Program-made: the position numbers and the translations under genes
The notes under the pieces: generated by a model
What the model was told of the DNA's origin: nothing
The model's input: only the letters and a program-made list of their open reading frames with translations
Database searches by the model: none
Part shown: one piece after another, positions 16,879-25,845 of the stretch
Layout of the letters: the number at the start of each line of letters is the position of its first letter
How positions within the stretch are numbered: the first letter of the stretch is position 1
From: Gimesia sp.
GTDB taxonomy: Bacteria; Planctomycetota; Planctomycetia; Planctomycetales; Planctomycetaceae
DNA: 64,000 nt
Assembly (NCBI RefSeq): GCF_040219335.1
Contig: NZ_JAVJSQ010000010.1
Coordinates: forward strand, 124,001-188,000
Direction: 5' to 3'

Positions 16879-17055
16879 ATGCCATTAAGCCACTTTGATC
16901 ACGAACGCCTGGTTAAACTGAAGGACAATGTCCGGGGGCTTCACGACGACGAGGAAGCTGATATCAGATTCCTGGCTGAATGCATCTGGAAAATCAATCT
17001 CTACCTGCAGCAGCGGGAAGACTACGAAGCCGAACAGGCAGAACAGGGGGAATGA
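16879..17055 (+). CDS. Small acidic hypothetical protein
   Basis: The 58-residue frame starts at ATG 16879 with AAGG upstream. It is strongly acidic and helical (GLHDDEEADIRFLAECIWKI, later REDYEAEQAEQGE). No family recognised. It sits 4 bp before the next small gene. Confidence 0.5.
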   Translation: MPLSHFDHERLVKLKDNVRGLHDDEEADIRFLAECIWKINLYLQQREDYEAEQAEQGE

Positions 17056-17059
17056 GATT

Positions 17060-17221
17060 ATGAGCTGGTCCCCAGAACTTATCGAATCGGAAAAACGATT
17101 TCGCGATGCTTTTGAAAGGGCAGAACGGATACTGCAAAAGGCGATTGCCTCGAAAAGCCCGGAAGAACGCAAAGAGCATAACCAGCGAATGCAGCGTTTG
17201 AAATTGATTTGGCCAAGATAA
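17060..17221 (+). CDS. Small helical hypothetical protein
   Basis: The 53-residue frame starts at ATG 17060, five bases after the previous stop, with GGGGGAATGAG upstream. Its sequence (SPELIESEKRFRDAFERAER, SPEERKEHNQRMQRL) predicts one long charged helix. No family recognised. It is the last gene before a terminator. Confidence 0.5.
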   Translation: MSWSPELIESEKRFRDAFERAERILQKAIASKSPEERKEHNQRMQRLKLIWPR

Positions 17222-17290
17222 AACTTTTCGAGTTGTTCCTATACGTAGGAACCGACACGCTCTTTAAACCAACATCCTGAGATACCATTC

Positions 17291-17318
17291 ACACCTGTCA
17301 AACGGCAGGTGTTTTTTT
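17291..17318 (+). terminator. Rho-independent terminator closing the early operon
   Basis: ACACCTG (17291-17297) pairs with CAGGTGT (17306-17312) across an 8-nt loop, followed directly by a run of seven T. It separates the small early genes from the membrane/lysis-like set. Confidence 0.85.
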
Positions 17319-17339
17319 ATTGGTGCATCGGATGTGGGC

Positions 17340-17642
17340 ATGATTGATTTCTTTCAACCGGACAATTTCCAGACCCTCTCCCAGTTCGTGATGTGGACGG
17401 TGGGCGGAACCTGCTTACTTGTGTCCGGTCTGGCTTCATGGACTCTGATCTACATCATCAACATCGCCGGAAATATGGCCGAGACCAAAGCGTCCTGTCA
17501 GCTGATCGCCGCCAGCCTGTCTGAGTTCAAGCAGGAGAACGAACAGGATCATCTGGCCTTACATGGCCGTATCACCAAAGTCGAAGAGGTCAACCACGAT
17601 CAGGGGTTGGCGATTCACAGTTTACAGAAGGGGAGTTGCTGA
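17340..17642 (+). CDS. One-TM membrane protein, holin candidate
   Basis: The 100-residue protein starts at ATG 17340. One strong hydrophobic segment (about residues 18-45, WTVGGTCLLVSGLASWTLIY) is followed by a charged coiled-coil tail. The size, topology and position just before a lipase gene fit a holin or a lysis accessory. Sequence alone cannot prove this. Confidence 0.5.
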   Translation: MIDFFQPDNFQTLSQFVMWTVGGTCLLVSGLASWTLIYIINIAGNMAETKASCQLIAASLSEFKQENEQDHLALHGRITKVEEVNHDQGLAIHSLQKGSC

Positions 17643-17643
17643 G

Positions 17644-18351
17644 ATGTGGAATGAGATCAGATCGAACTGGGTGCAATGGATCGTTGTGGTATTGCTTGGT
17701 GTGGCGGTAGTGCAGGCGCTGCGATGTAACAAGGAAATATCCGAACTGAAGACGGATTTGCAATCTGAATTAAAGCAGGCCCATCAGGATACGCGACCGC
17801 TGATCGACATTGAGAAACCGGTTCAGCAGTTTCTCAGTCAGATTGCCAAGGTTAATCAGGCGAAGCCGAAACAGGTTGATTCCAGGCCAGTTTCCGAAGC
17901 GGTCACCATGGCCATGTATCAAAGTAAGCGGGAAATGGAGGAGATGCGAAAGCTGATTTCCGGGCTGGCTCACCAGGTGCAGACGATGCAATTTCGATCT
18001 GCCGGGAAAACGACGCCCGTGGATCGCAGTGGTAACACTGAGGAAGCTCTGAACGACATCTATGCCGATGTCAACCCGCCGGAACTGCCAGACCCGATGG
18101 TCAAAGCACTGGCCCGCAATCCCGGTTCCCGCATCGTGGCGGATCCGGACACCGGGGAATACATCCCCGAAGTGACTGCCTGGAGGGAAACCAGCTGGGG
18201 TGGTGGAAAGCAGCTTCACCTGATGCGTCACCGAGGCAAGCTCCACGGTCAGACGGTTCTGTATCGTTCCCGCATTAAACAGCAGCAGGAGCAACAGCAG
18301 CCCGCTAAGGAAGAGGAACCAGCGTTCAATCTGAACCTGGGCAATAACTGA
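17644..18351 (+). CDS. Membrane-anchored coiled-coil protein
   Basis: The 235-residue protein starts at ATG 17644, one base after the previous stop. An N-terminal transmembrane helix (about 8-27, NWVQWIVVVLLGVAVVQAL) precedes a long coiled coil and a C-terminal Gln-rich tail (QQQEQQQ). It may span the envelope like an inner-membrane spanin or structural lysis accessory. This is inferred from topology and location between the holin candidate and the lipase. Confidence 0.5.
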   Translation: MWNEIRSNWVQWIVVVLLGVAVVQALRCNKEISELKTDLQSELKQAHQDTRPLIDIEKPVQQFLSQIAKVNQAKPKQVDSRPVSEAVTMAMYQSKREMEEMRKLISGLAHQVQTMQFRSAGKTTPVDRSGNTEEALNDIYADVNPPELPDPMVKALARNPGSRIVADPDTGEYIPEVTAWRETSWGGGKQLHLMRHRGKLHGQTVLYRSRIKQQQEQQQPAKEEEPAFNLNLGNN

Positions 18352-18359
18352 GGTGCAGC

Positions 18360-19112
18360 ATGGCCTACTCTCCCGCACTCGCTCTGACTTGCGCAGAATA
18401 CTCAGCAAAGGTCTATCTGGAACCTGACCAGCACGTCCTGGCTGATAGCAACCAGGCGTTTATTTCTCGGTTCGGAACTCAGGTCTGGCTGATCAATGCA
18501 GCTGAGGCTGTCTATGTCATTTTTCGGGGCACCTCTGATGAGGACTTTTTCACTGACCTGAAATTCCGGAAAACCGAAACCGACTTCGGGCGAGTGCATA
18601 GGGGCTTTCATGACTATGTGATGTTGGCTCAATGGGAGGTCATTCAGCAGTTGCTGCAGTGGGTTCCGCGGATGGATAAACCAGTCATTCTGACGGGGCA
18701 TTCTCTGGGGGCAGCAGCAGCTGTGATCGAAGCCTGCTATCTGAATGAGCTGGGCTTCGATATCGCAGGTATTTACACATTCGGGGAACCGCGGATCGGC
18801 AACGGCCGGTTCGCGAGATTCGTTGACGATGCATTCGACGGGAAACACTTCCGGCATGTCAACGGTCTTGATGGCGTTCCGATGATTCCCCCACTTCATT
18901 GGGGCTTTCGGCATTGCGGACAACGGTTCTACTTTTCGACCTATAAACAGCAGTTGATCCGCAATGCCCCGCTCTGTCAGGTCATGCTTGAACGTCTGCC
19001 AATTCTAATCAAAAGGCCCTGGAAATGGGGCACATACAAAATCATTGATCACGCTGTCGCTGGCTATGTGGGCGCGTGCGAACGAAACCTGGAAACTGTG
19101 AGGGAAAAATGA
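18360..19112 (+). CDS. Class 3 lipase (alpha/beta hydrolase)
   Basis: The 250-residue protein shows the fungal-type Lipase_3 pattern: YVIFRGTSDEDFFTDL (oxyanion strand and RGT), VHRGFHDYV, the nucleophile elbow GHSLGAAAA (about residues 112-120), TFGEPRIGNGRFARF, and a later DGVPMIPPLHWGFRH supplying Asp and His candidates. It lacks a signal peptide, so release through a holin would be needed. It sits where an endolysin gene is expected and no peptidoglycan hydrolase is visible elsewhere in the prophage. Confidence 0.85.
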   Translation: MAYSPALALTCAEYSAKVYLEPDQHVLADSNQAFISRFGTQVWLINAAEAVYVIFRGTSDEDFFTDLKFRKTETDFGRVHRGFHDYVMLAQWEVIQQLLQWVPRMDKPVILTGHSLGAAAAVIEACYLNELGFDIAGIYTFGEPRIGNGRFARFVDDAFDGKHFRHVNGLDGVPMIPPLHWGFRHCGQRFYFSTYKQQLIRNAPLCQVMLERLPILIKRPWKWGTYKIIDHAVAGYVGACERNLETVREK

Positions 19113-20758
19113 AACGATTCATTCTGTTAATTCCGTTGTTGCTGTGTGCGACCGCTCTGCAGGCTGCTGAGTATCGTACTCCGAATTTTACCGTTTACTG
19201 CTCTGACTCTGACCTGGCACAACAGATCGGCGATACCGCCGAACACTTCCGGAAGCAGCATGCCCAGGAATGGCTGGGAACTGAATTGCCGAAATGGTAT
19301 TTACCTTGCCCAGTCCACGTGAAATTCGGTCAAATCTCTTCTGGTGGTGCAACCAGCTTCACCTTCGACAGGGGAGAGGTCACAGGCTGGAAAATGGACA
19401 TCTACGGCACTCCGGATCGTCTATTGGATTCCGTTGTCCCGCATGAGGTATTGCACACGATTTTTGCTTGTCGATACAGACGCGCACTCCCCAGATGGGC
19501 GGATGAAGGGGCAGCGACCTATACCGAGTCTGAAGCTGAGCAGAAACAGTATCGTGATGCAGGGCTCCAGGTGGTGGGAACGCAGGAGCATATCCCGCTT
19601 TCAAATCTGCTGTCAGCGACTGAGTATCCCGCGGATGGTCGGAAGGTCTTTGTGTTCTACGGTCAGGCTTTTGTCCTGGCCGAATATCTGCTGGATTTGA
19701 AAGGCTGTCCTGAATACGTTTCGTTCCTGGATACCTACTTCAAAACAGGCAGCTGGGAGGCTGCTTTCGAGAAGCACTATGGGCAGAACCCCGGGGAAGC
19801 CTACACCGGGGCGATTACGGCGAATAAGCCGCCCAGCACACCAGTGGACTACGACACATATCACATTGACATCTTCGTCCAGTCTGACTGTCCACCCTGT
19901 GAGAAGTTCAAAACAGAGCAACTACCAGCCCTGATGAAAGCCAAAAATCTGAAGGTCCGTATTTACGACATGGACAAGGATTACACCTGGGAACGTGCGA
20001 AGCAGGACGGGATCACCGGGACGCCGGCATTTATCGTTTACCGCAATGAGAGACGACAGGCTGTTCTTCAGGGCTTCCGTACTGCTGAAGAGTTGCTGGC
20101 GAAATGTAAGGGAGCCAAAACGGTGAAGGCTGCTCAGGGTATCGGGATCGGGTATTTCGGTCCAGTCGGTGGGGCTCGTAATGATAACCGGGCGAACCCG
20201 CATCAGGATTTCAGTCCAGCCCAACGGCAACTGTTGAATGACATGATTGACCAGCGGTCTCAGCTTGCGATCAATCAGACGATCACTGACCGCATGGGCG
20301 ATTTAACAGGACTGATGAAATCGGAAATCAAATCCTTTGCCCTGGAAGTTCAGGCGAAACTGACCGACGAACAGAAAGCTCTGATCAATGCGACCGACGA
20401 GCAGAAATCAATTATCGCAGGATTCAAAGGTCAGATTGAAGCAGTGGAAGCAGAGAAGACTGCGTTCATCGAGAAGCATGCAGCCGCTCTGGAAGAGCAG
20501 AAGAAACAGGCTGAGGCATTGGCAGCGGAAGTCAAAGCGGCAAAGGACGCTGCAGCGGATGCCCAGACAGAAAGCCTAAGTCTGAAAGAGAAGCTGGCGA
20601 ACCTTGCTAAGGATGGCGTGAAAACAGCTGCTTCCGGTTTCATTGGATCTGCAATGGGTGGAACGACTCCGCCCGCTCTGGCCATGACTCTGATCGGCGG
20701 GATTGCAACGTTTCTCTGGAATCGTCGCAAGAAGGATGAGCTGGCCAAGAAGGCCTGA
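19109..20758 (+). CDS. Secreted metalloprotease-thioredoxin-coiled-coil fusion with C-terminal TM
   Basis: The 549-residue protein starts at ATG 19109, overlapping the lipase stop. A signal peptide (1-20, ending LQAA) is followed by a gluzincin-like domain with HEVLH (about 112-116) and a downstream WADEGAATYTE glutamate. A thioredoxin-like domain carries SDCPPCEKF (about 260) and a cis-Pro segment GTPAFIVY. A long Ala/Glu/Lys coiled coil (about 415-510) leads to a C-terminal membrane segment ALAMTLIGGIATFLW and a basic end. I know of no standard phage protein with this set. A periplasmic lysis or envelope-remodelling role is inferred from its place. Confidence 0.75.
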   Translation: MKRFILLIPLLLCATALQAAEYRTPNFTVYCSDSDLAQQIGDTAEHFRKQHAQEWLGTELPKWYLPCPVHVKFGQISSGGATSFTFDRGEVTGWKMDIYGTPDRLLDSVVPHEVLHTIFACRYRRALPRWADEGAATYTESEAEQKQYRDAGLQVVGTQEHIPLSNLLSATEYPADGRKVFVFYGQAFVLAEYLLDLKGCPEYVSFLDTYFKTGSWEAAFEKHYGQNPGEAYTGAITANKPPSTPVDYDTYHIDIFVQSDCPPCEKFKTEQLPALMKAKNLKVRIYDMDKDYTWERAKQDGITGTPAFIVYRNERRQAVLQGFRTAEELLAKCKGAKTVKAAQGIGIGYFGPVGGARNDNRANPHQDFSPAQRQLLNDMIDQRSQLAINQTITDRMGDLTGLMKSEIKSFALEVQAKLTDEQKALINATDEQKSIIAGFKGQIEAVEAEKTAFIEKHAAALEEQKKQAEALAAEVKAAKDAAADAQTESLSLKEKLANLAKDGVKTAASGFIGSAMGGTTPPALAMTLIGGIATFLWNRRKKDELAKKA

Positions 20759-20798
20759 GTTGTTTCAGTTGTCCGGTTGTTTTTTAGTAGGTGAGTTG

Positions 20799-21437
20799 AT
20801 GGAACAAAACTTAAATGAACAGCAGATTAAATGTCCTAAATGTCTTGGTGTTTGGTTTATCAGATCCGATCAGGCAGTAGCTGTTTGTAGGTATGGTAAG
20901 TGCGCTTGCTGTCTGGTCGATGATAAAGACGAATTCGACCCCAGCCAATTACGCGTGTTCGACCTAAAAAAGGGAGTGACCACCAGAGCAAAGGCGGAAG
21001 CGGATCAGATTGCCGAGATGAAAGACAATCCAGTGTGGACAGCGGATGATGACCTGGACGCGTGCGGTGGTGGTGAAACCGGTGAAGTCTGCAGGATTGA
21101 TGATGTCGTCGATAGTAATCCCGATGAATACCAGGTGGTCTATATAACGCCATGGGGCGATGAACTGGAAGCAACGGTTATTGACAAGGTCAGAATGAAC
21201 CCGGGCTATTTCGAGCTGCTGTGCCCTGAAATCTCAGAAAAACCGTTCATTTGCTGCAAGTCGGATATTAAGTCAGCGAGAAAGGTAACACTGGAACCTG
21301 GTGACCGTGTAGATATTCCCGGTGACAGCCTGTCATGGTTCGATCAGTGCGTGCAATTCATACCACTTACGCTGATTGCGTCACTATGTAGCTTTGCCGC
21401 TGGAGCCGCCTGGTATCGCTGGATGGAGCGTCTATAG
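20799..21437 (+). CDS. Zinc-ribbon protein with C-terminal membrane segment
   Basis: The 212-residue protein is read from ATG 20799, with AGGTGAG upstream. The N-terminal CPKCLGVWF plus CRYGKCACC could bind zinc. The middle is acidic. The C-terminus has a hydrophobic segment (FIPLTLIASLCSFAAGAAWY) that would anchor it in the membrane. No family recognised. It lies between the protease fusion and the terminase. Confidence 0.6.
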   Translation: MEQNLNEQQIKCPKCLGVWFIRSDQAVAVCRYGKCACCLVDDKDEFDPSQLRVFDLKKGVTTRAKAEADQIAEMKDNPVWTADDDLDACGGGETGEVCRIDDVVDSNPDEYQVVYITPWGDELEATVIDKVRMNPGYFELLCPEISEKPFICCKSDIKSARKVTLEPGDRVDIPGDSLSWFDQCVQFIPLTLIASLCSFAAGAAWYRWMERL

Positions 21438-21468
21438 GCGGTGCCGCGGGTCCTTCCTGAAGGTGAAA

Positions 21469-21549
21469 ATGAATATTCATAGCGGCGGGAACTACCGGTA
21501 TTTGAGGTATCTTTACTTACGCACGTGTGGCAGATCGAATGGTTGTTAG
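21469..21549 (+). CDS. Possible 26-residue leader peptide before terminase
   Basis: A short frame starts at ATG 21469 after GAAGGTGAAA and stops immediately before the terminase ATG at 21550. The peptide is Arg/Tyr-rich (NYRYLRYLYLRTCGRS). The good ribosome binding site and the stop-to-start junction suggest translational coupling rather than a protein function. No small terminase gene was recognised nearby. Confidence 0.3.
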   Translation: MNIHSGGNYRYLRYLYLRTCGRSNGC

Positions 21550-23679
21550 ATGGTCTCACAGAATGTCAGTTATGCGGACCGGGAAGCCGAACGGGTCCGA
21601 AAGTTCCAGGCAGCTCAACGTGCCCATTCTCAGGATGTCTATTCTCAGTTCGGTGAAATCCTTGATGCTGGCCCGCTGGAGCCCGAGCGACGGGAACGCA
21701 CATCAAAGAGCCTGGCTTATACATGCGAGACTTACGGTGGCAAAGCTTTCAATCTGAAGTGGTCACCGAACCACATTAAGGCGATCGACCGGATTGAATC
21801 GGCTGTCTTCCATCGTCTGGGTTTCGCTTTCGCCATGCCCCGCGGAACCGGTAAAACGACACTTGCCCGTTGGGGTGTTCTCTGGGCGATTATCAATGGA
21901 TGGACGGAATATGCTGTTCTGATCGGTGCATCGCAGAAATCTGGTGACCGTTTAATCAAGAACCTGAAATCCACACTCCGGTTCAATCAATTGCTCTGGG
22001 AGGACTTCCCAGAAATCTGTGTTCCGATCCGGCATATCAAAGGCGAGGCCAGACGCTCTACAGGCCAGAAGTTCAAAGGCGACCCCACTATGATTGAGTG
22101 GGGCAAGTCTCAGATCGTCCTGCCTGACATTGATGTCCCCTATGCTAAGGCGCGATGCTCAATTATCGATGTAACTGGTATTGAAGGGGAAATCCGTGGT
22201 CGCCAGTTTGAACGGCCGGACGGTTCAATCATCCGCCCCACACTCGCCCTGCTGGACGATCCGCAAACGCGCGAGTCTGCTAAGTCTCTCACTCAGAGCA
22301 AAGACCGTGAGGACATTATCACCGCTGATGTCACCTACCTGGCTGGACCGGGTAAGAAAACAGGAATCGTGATTCCCTGTACCAAGATTAAGGAAGGCGA
22401 CCTGGCATGCCGCCTGCTCGATCGCGAGAAACATCCTGAGTTCCGCGGCGAAGTAACACGGATGCTGGAATCGTTCCCTGAAAATATGCACCTCTGGGAA
22501 GAGTATCGCGAGATCCAGGTGGAAAGCCTGATGAATGGCGGGGACGGAAAAGAGGCGACCGAGTTCTATCGTCAGAATCGTGAAGAAATGGACCAGGGGG
22601 CGGAGTCTACCTGGCCGGAACGCTTCGACGAACTGGAAGGTGAAATCTCAGCCATTCAAAACGCGATGAATAATTTCCTCAAAGATGAGGACGCGTTCTA
22701 TGCTGAGTTCCAGAATGATCCTCGTGACGGTCAGGACCAGAGTGTCACCAAGCTGGATCCAGATGAACTGGGACACCGGATGATCGGGCTGAAACGCTAT
22801 GTGGTTCCTGCTGACACTTCGCACATCACCGCATTTATTGATGTCAGTAAAAAAGTCCTGTGGTATGTCGTTTGTGCCTGGAAAGATGATTTCACCGGAG
22901 CGGTAATCGATTACGGTGTCTGGCCAGACCAGAAGACCAGGTATGTCACGCTGGACTCAGCCCGCATTACTATGCTGATGAAAAAACCGGGGACAGGTCT
23001 TGAGGCTGCCCTGCTGAATGGACTGGAGAATCTGACCAACGAAATCGTACAACGGGAATGGAAATCTGAAATCGGCGGTATCCATCGTGTCAGCCGGCTG
23101 ATGATCGATGAAGGATGGGAGCAGCGGGTAGTCCATGAATTCTGCCGGCGTTCGGATCACTCTTCGCTACTGCTCCCCAGCAAGGGGATCGGCATCAAGG
23201 CCAACGAACTGAACGATCCCAGTAAGCGTCCGAAGCCTGGCGAAAAACGCGGGGATCACTGGAGGATCAATCCCAACAAACGATCGATCAGATCCATGGT
23301 CTTTGATTCAGACTGGTGGAAAACATTTGTTGCTAACCGGTTCAGTGTGGAAAAGAACGATTCAGGTGCCCTGACCATCTATCAGGAGAAGAATGCATTT
23401 TCGAGACACAGGATGCTGCTCGAGCAGTTGACTGCAGAATATGGCTCTGAGGTTACCTACGAATCACAGGGAGTCACCCGGACTCATTGGAGTCTGCAGG
23501 TCGGATTATTTGACAACCACTTATGGGACTGTGTTATCGGATGCGCTGTAGGGGCTTCGGAGCAGGGGGCGGTCTTGAAAGGAATGACTCCTGTTTCAAG
23601 TGGTAAAAAGAAAAAGGAACGCTCCGGGAAATCGATGTCTGAACGACAGCGGGAAAGGAGGGCGAAGCGTGGAATGTGA
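21550..23679 (+). CDS. Terminase large subunit (inner prophage)
   Basis: The 709-residue protein has an ATPase domain with Walker A PRGTGKTTLARW (about residue 97) and Walker B LALLDDPQTRES (about 230). The C-terminal RNase-H-like nuclease region has acidic candidates in HITAFIDVSKK, RLMIDEGWEQ and LFDNHLWDCVIG. It packages phage DNA into the prohead. It is longer than typical (450-600), with extra sequence between the two domains and a basic tail ending RRAKRGM. It is followed by a zinc-finger gene and then gpW and portal genes. Confidence 0.87.
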   Translation: MVSQNVSYADREAERVRKFQAAQRAHSQDVYSQFGEILDAGPLEPERRERTSKSLAYTCETYGGKAFNLKWSPNHIKAIDRIESAVFHRLGFAFAMPRGTGKTTLARWGVLWAIINGWTEYAVLIGASQKSGDRLIKNLKSTLRFNQLLWEDFPEICVPIRHIKGEARRSTGQKFKGDPTMIEWGKSQIVLPDIDVPYAKARCSIIDVTGIEGEIRGRQFERPDGSIIRPTLALLDDPQTRESAKSLTQSKDREDIITADVTYLAGPGKKTGIVIPCTKIKEGDLACRLLDREKHPEFRGEVTRMLESFPENMHLWEEYREIQVESLMNGGDGKEATEFYRQNREEMDQGAESTWPERFDELEGEISAIQNAMNNFLKDEDAFYAEFQNDPRDGQDQSVTKLDPDELGHRMIGLKRYVVPADTSHITAFIDVSKKVLWYVVCAWKDDFTGAVIDYGVWPDQKTRYVTLDSARITMLMKKPGTGLEAALLNGLENLTNEIVQREWKSEIGGIHRVSRLMIDEGWEQRVVHEFCRRSDHSSLLLPSKGIGIKANELNDPSKRPKPGEKRGDHWRINPNKRSIRSMVFDSDWWKTFVANRFSVEKNDSGALTIYQEKNAFSRHRMLLEQLTAEYGSEVTYESQGVTRTHWSLQVGLFDNHLWDCVIGCAVGASEQGAVLKGMTPVSSGKKKKERSGKSMSERQRERRAKRGM

Positions 23680-23842
23680 ACAGACTCTCAAAGAAAATGA
23701 GCATGGAATTCCCTGCCCAGATTGTGGCTGTTGTCGGAGTGAAATTTATAAAACACGCAGGGTCATGAAGAAGGTCAGGCGTACAAGAATTTGTCAGCAT
23801 TGCGGTCGAAAATACTACACGACTGAGTCAATTCCAGAGTGA
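23669..23842 (+). CDS. Small NrdR/Ogr-like zinc finger protein
   Basis: The 57-residue protein starts at GTG 23669 with a strong AAGGAGG site; it overlaps the terminase end. CPDCGCCRSEIYKTRR and ICQHCGRKYYTTE give four cysteines in the layout of NrdR N-terminal zinc ribbons and Ogr/Delta late activators. It may regulate late transcription, as Ogr does, since it lies just before a terminator and the head operon. That role is inference. Confidence 0.62.
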   Translation: MECEQTLKENEHGIPCPDCGCCRSEIYKTRRVMKKVRRTRICQHCGRKYYTTESIPE

Positions 23843-23950
23843 GGGTCATATATGGCCGTTTCTCATTTTAAAGTTAAATTTTTCCTGAAACCTGTATTGT
23901 TCAGAACTGTCAGGAATTAATAATAAGACCAACAACCGGACAACGGGCGA

Positions 23951-23975
23951 CACTCACGACTGATCATCGTGAGTG
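23951..23975. other. Perfect hairpin upstream of the head operon
   Basis: CACTCACGA (23951-23959) pairs with TCGTGAGTG (23967-23975) with a 7-nt loop. It stands 18 bp before a strong terminator. It could be an operator or a processing site; no T-run follows. Confidence 0.5.
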
Positions 23976-23993
23976 AGACCAGCTGATAGTCAA

Positions 23994-24030
23994 GGCCATG
24001 CGGGGCCGCAATCCCCGCGTGGCCTTTTTT
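23994..24030 (+). terminator. Strong Rho-independent terminator between terminase and gpW-like genes
   Basis: GGCCATGCGGGG (23994-24005) pairs with CCCCGCGTGGCC (24013-24024), including one or two G-T/A-G positions, and is followed by six T. It splits the packaging gene from the head and tail genes, so a separate promoter or antitermination is needed downstream. Confidence 0.85.
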
Positions 24031-24084
24031 CATTGGCTCGCCCTAGTCTGGTTTTTTTATTGGATCGTTCTTTGGAGTGAATCA

Positions 24085-24279
24085 ATGGCAGATTTGTCAG
24101 AGCAGATTGAACAGTCAGCACAGCAACCCAAAAGCGGGACTGTTGACGGTCAGACATTCACTCAGCATTCACTCAAAGAGCAGATTGAAGCGGATAAGTA
24201 TTTGGAATCAAAGAAAGCTGCCAAGGGTAAAACCCGGGGGCTGGCTTTCGTTCAGCTTCGGCATCCAGGGGCTCAGTAA
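24085..24279 (+). CDS. gpW-like head-tail joining protein
   Basis: The 64-residue protein sits between terminase and lambda-type portal, the position of lambda gpW. It contains DGQTFTQHSLKEQIEADKYL, matching the usual pattern of a short helical protein whose C-half reads HSLKDQIEAD-YL. ATG 24085 is preceded by GGAG. It completes the head by plugging the portal for tail joining. Confidence 0.7.
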   Translation: MADLSEQIEQSAQQPKSGTVDGQTFTQHSLKEQIEADKYLESKKAAKGKTRGLAFVQLRHPGAQ

Positions 24280-25845
24280 TTGGTCACATCTGCAATAGTT
24301 GATCATCACGGGAATCCGATCAGCTCGCCTACGCAGCGACCCAGGAGACGTCTGCGCAATAACGCGATCGCAGTAAATGCCAGGTACGATGCCGCCGAAA
24401 CCACGGTTCACAATCAAAAGCACTGGGTGAACGCAGATGGTTTGAGCGTACATGAGGCGACAAACCCTAATGTGCGGCGGACATTGAGAAACCGCGCACG
24501 CTATGAAGTGCTGGAGGCGAATTCTTACGCAAAGGGCATCGTCCGTACCTATGCGAATGATACGATCGGAACCGGTCCTCGTTTGCAGATCCGGACAGGG
24601 AATTTAAAGGTTGATGCCTGGCTGGAAAAAGAGTTCCACAAATGGAGTCGACGCGTCAAGCTGGCCAGGAAGCTTCACACCATCAAGATGTCAAAAGTCA
24701 TTGACGGTGAAGGTTTCGGAATGCTGGTCACCAACCCTGGGGTGAAGCATGCGGTGAAGTTGGCACTCAGCCCCCTGGGTGCCGAGCAGGTTACTTCTCC
24801 AGACTACAATTACAACTTGAACGAAAAAGACTCGGTCGACGGGATCCACTTCGACGAATACGACAATCCGGTTCGGTATGACGTTGTCAAAGACAATGTA
24901 CTCAGTCGGTCTGCAGTCACCAGCACACTGGATTATGAGTCGATTCCTGCCCGTTACATCGTTCATCTGTTTGATGAAGAACGCTCTGGTCAGAAGCGTG
25001 GTGTCTGTGAAATCGCTACATCATTACCGCTGTTTGCCCACTTGAGACGGTACACACTGGCGGTCGTTTCAGCTGCAGAGACTGCTGCCGATCTCTCTGG
25101 GGTCGCGACAAGCACTGGCCCCAACGTGAATCCCGATGAAGATGTCGAACCGATGGATATTATCGACATCGAACGGAATATGCTGCTGTTCTTGCCTGAA
25201 GGCTACGACATGCGGCAATTCAAACCAGAACAGCCAGTCACAAATTATGGCATCTTCAAGGATGCAATCATCAATGAGATTGCCCGTTGTATCAACATGC
25301 CGTTCAACATCGCTGCCAGTAATTCGTCTGATTACAACTATGCGTCTGGCCGAATGGACCATCAAACGTATTACAAATCTCTTCGAATCGAGATCAACCG
25401 AGTGGAAGAGTCGGTGATGGATCCGGTGCTGGAAGAATGGATGATCGAAGCGTCCATGGCCTGGGGTGAAGATCCCTACTGGTCTGACACGGTTCAAGAT
25501 GCGGAACTTCGGAACGACATCACCACATTCTTCGCTACGTATCAATCCCTTGATTACCTGGAAGATTATGGCTGGAACTGGGACGGAACCGAACACGTTG
25601 ATCCACAAAAAGCAGCCAATGCCCAGAAGACGAAACTGGAAAACAAAACCACAACCTACAAGGCCGAATACGCCAAAGAAAATAAAGACTGGCGTGTCGA
25701 GCTGACACAGGTTGCGGAAGAGCAGGCGTTTATACGCGACAACAAAATCAACACTGAAGGGGTGATGGATCATGGTAAAGCGTCAACAGAAGCTGAAACG
25801 ACGGAAGAATCGGATGATGAAGAAGATTCAGACCAGGAAGAGTGA
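24280..25845 (+). CDS. Lambda gpB-type portal protein (inner prophage)
   Basis: The 521-residue protein starts at TTG 24280 directly after the gpW-like stop. It shows the phage_portal_2 (lambda) family pattern: ARYEVLEANSYAKGIVRTYANDTIGTG near residue 70, IVHLFDEERSGQKRGV-type segment near 230, and INMPFNIAASNSSDYNYASGRMD near 350. The C-terminal part is acidic. The dodecameric portal is the DNA channel of the head. It belongs to a different portal family from the split HK97-type portal of the outer cluster. Confidence 0.85.
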   Translation: MVTSAIVDHHGNPISSPTQRPRRRLRNNAIAVNARYDAAETTVHNQKHWVNADGLSVHEATNPNVRRTLRNRARYEVLEANSYAKGIVRTYANDTIGTGPRLQIRTGNLKVDAWLEKEFHKWSRRVKLARKLHTIKMSKVIDGEGFGMLVTNPGVKHAVKLALSPLGAEQVTSPDYNYNLNEKDSVDGIHFDEYDNPVRYDVVKDNVLSRSAVTSTLDYESIPARYIVHLFDEERSGQKRGVCEIATSLPLFAHLRRYTLAVVSAAETAADLSGVATSTGPNVNPDEDVEPMDIIDIERNMLLFLPEGYDMRQFKPEQPVTNYGIFKDAIINEIARCINMPFNIAASNSSDYNYASGRMDHQTYYKSLRIEINRVEESVMDPVLEEWMIEASMAWGEDPYWSDTVQDAELRNDITTFFATYQSLDYLEDYGWNWDGTEHVDPQKAANAQKTKLENKTTTYKAEYAKENKDWRVELTQVAEEQAFIRDNKINTEGVMDHGKASTEAETTEESDDEEDSDQEE

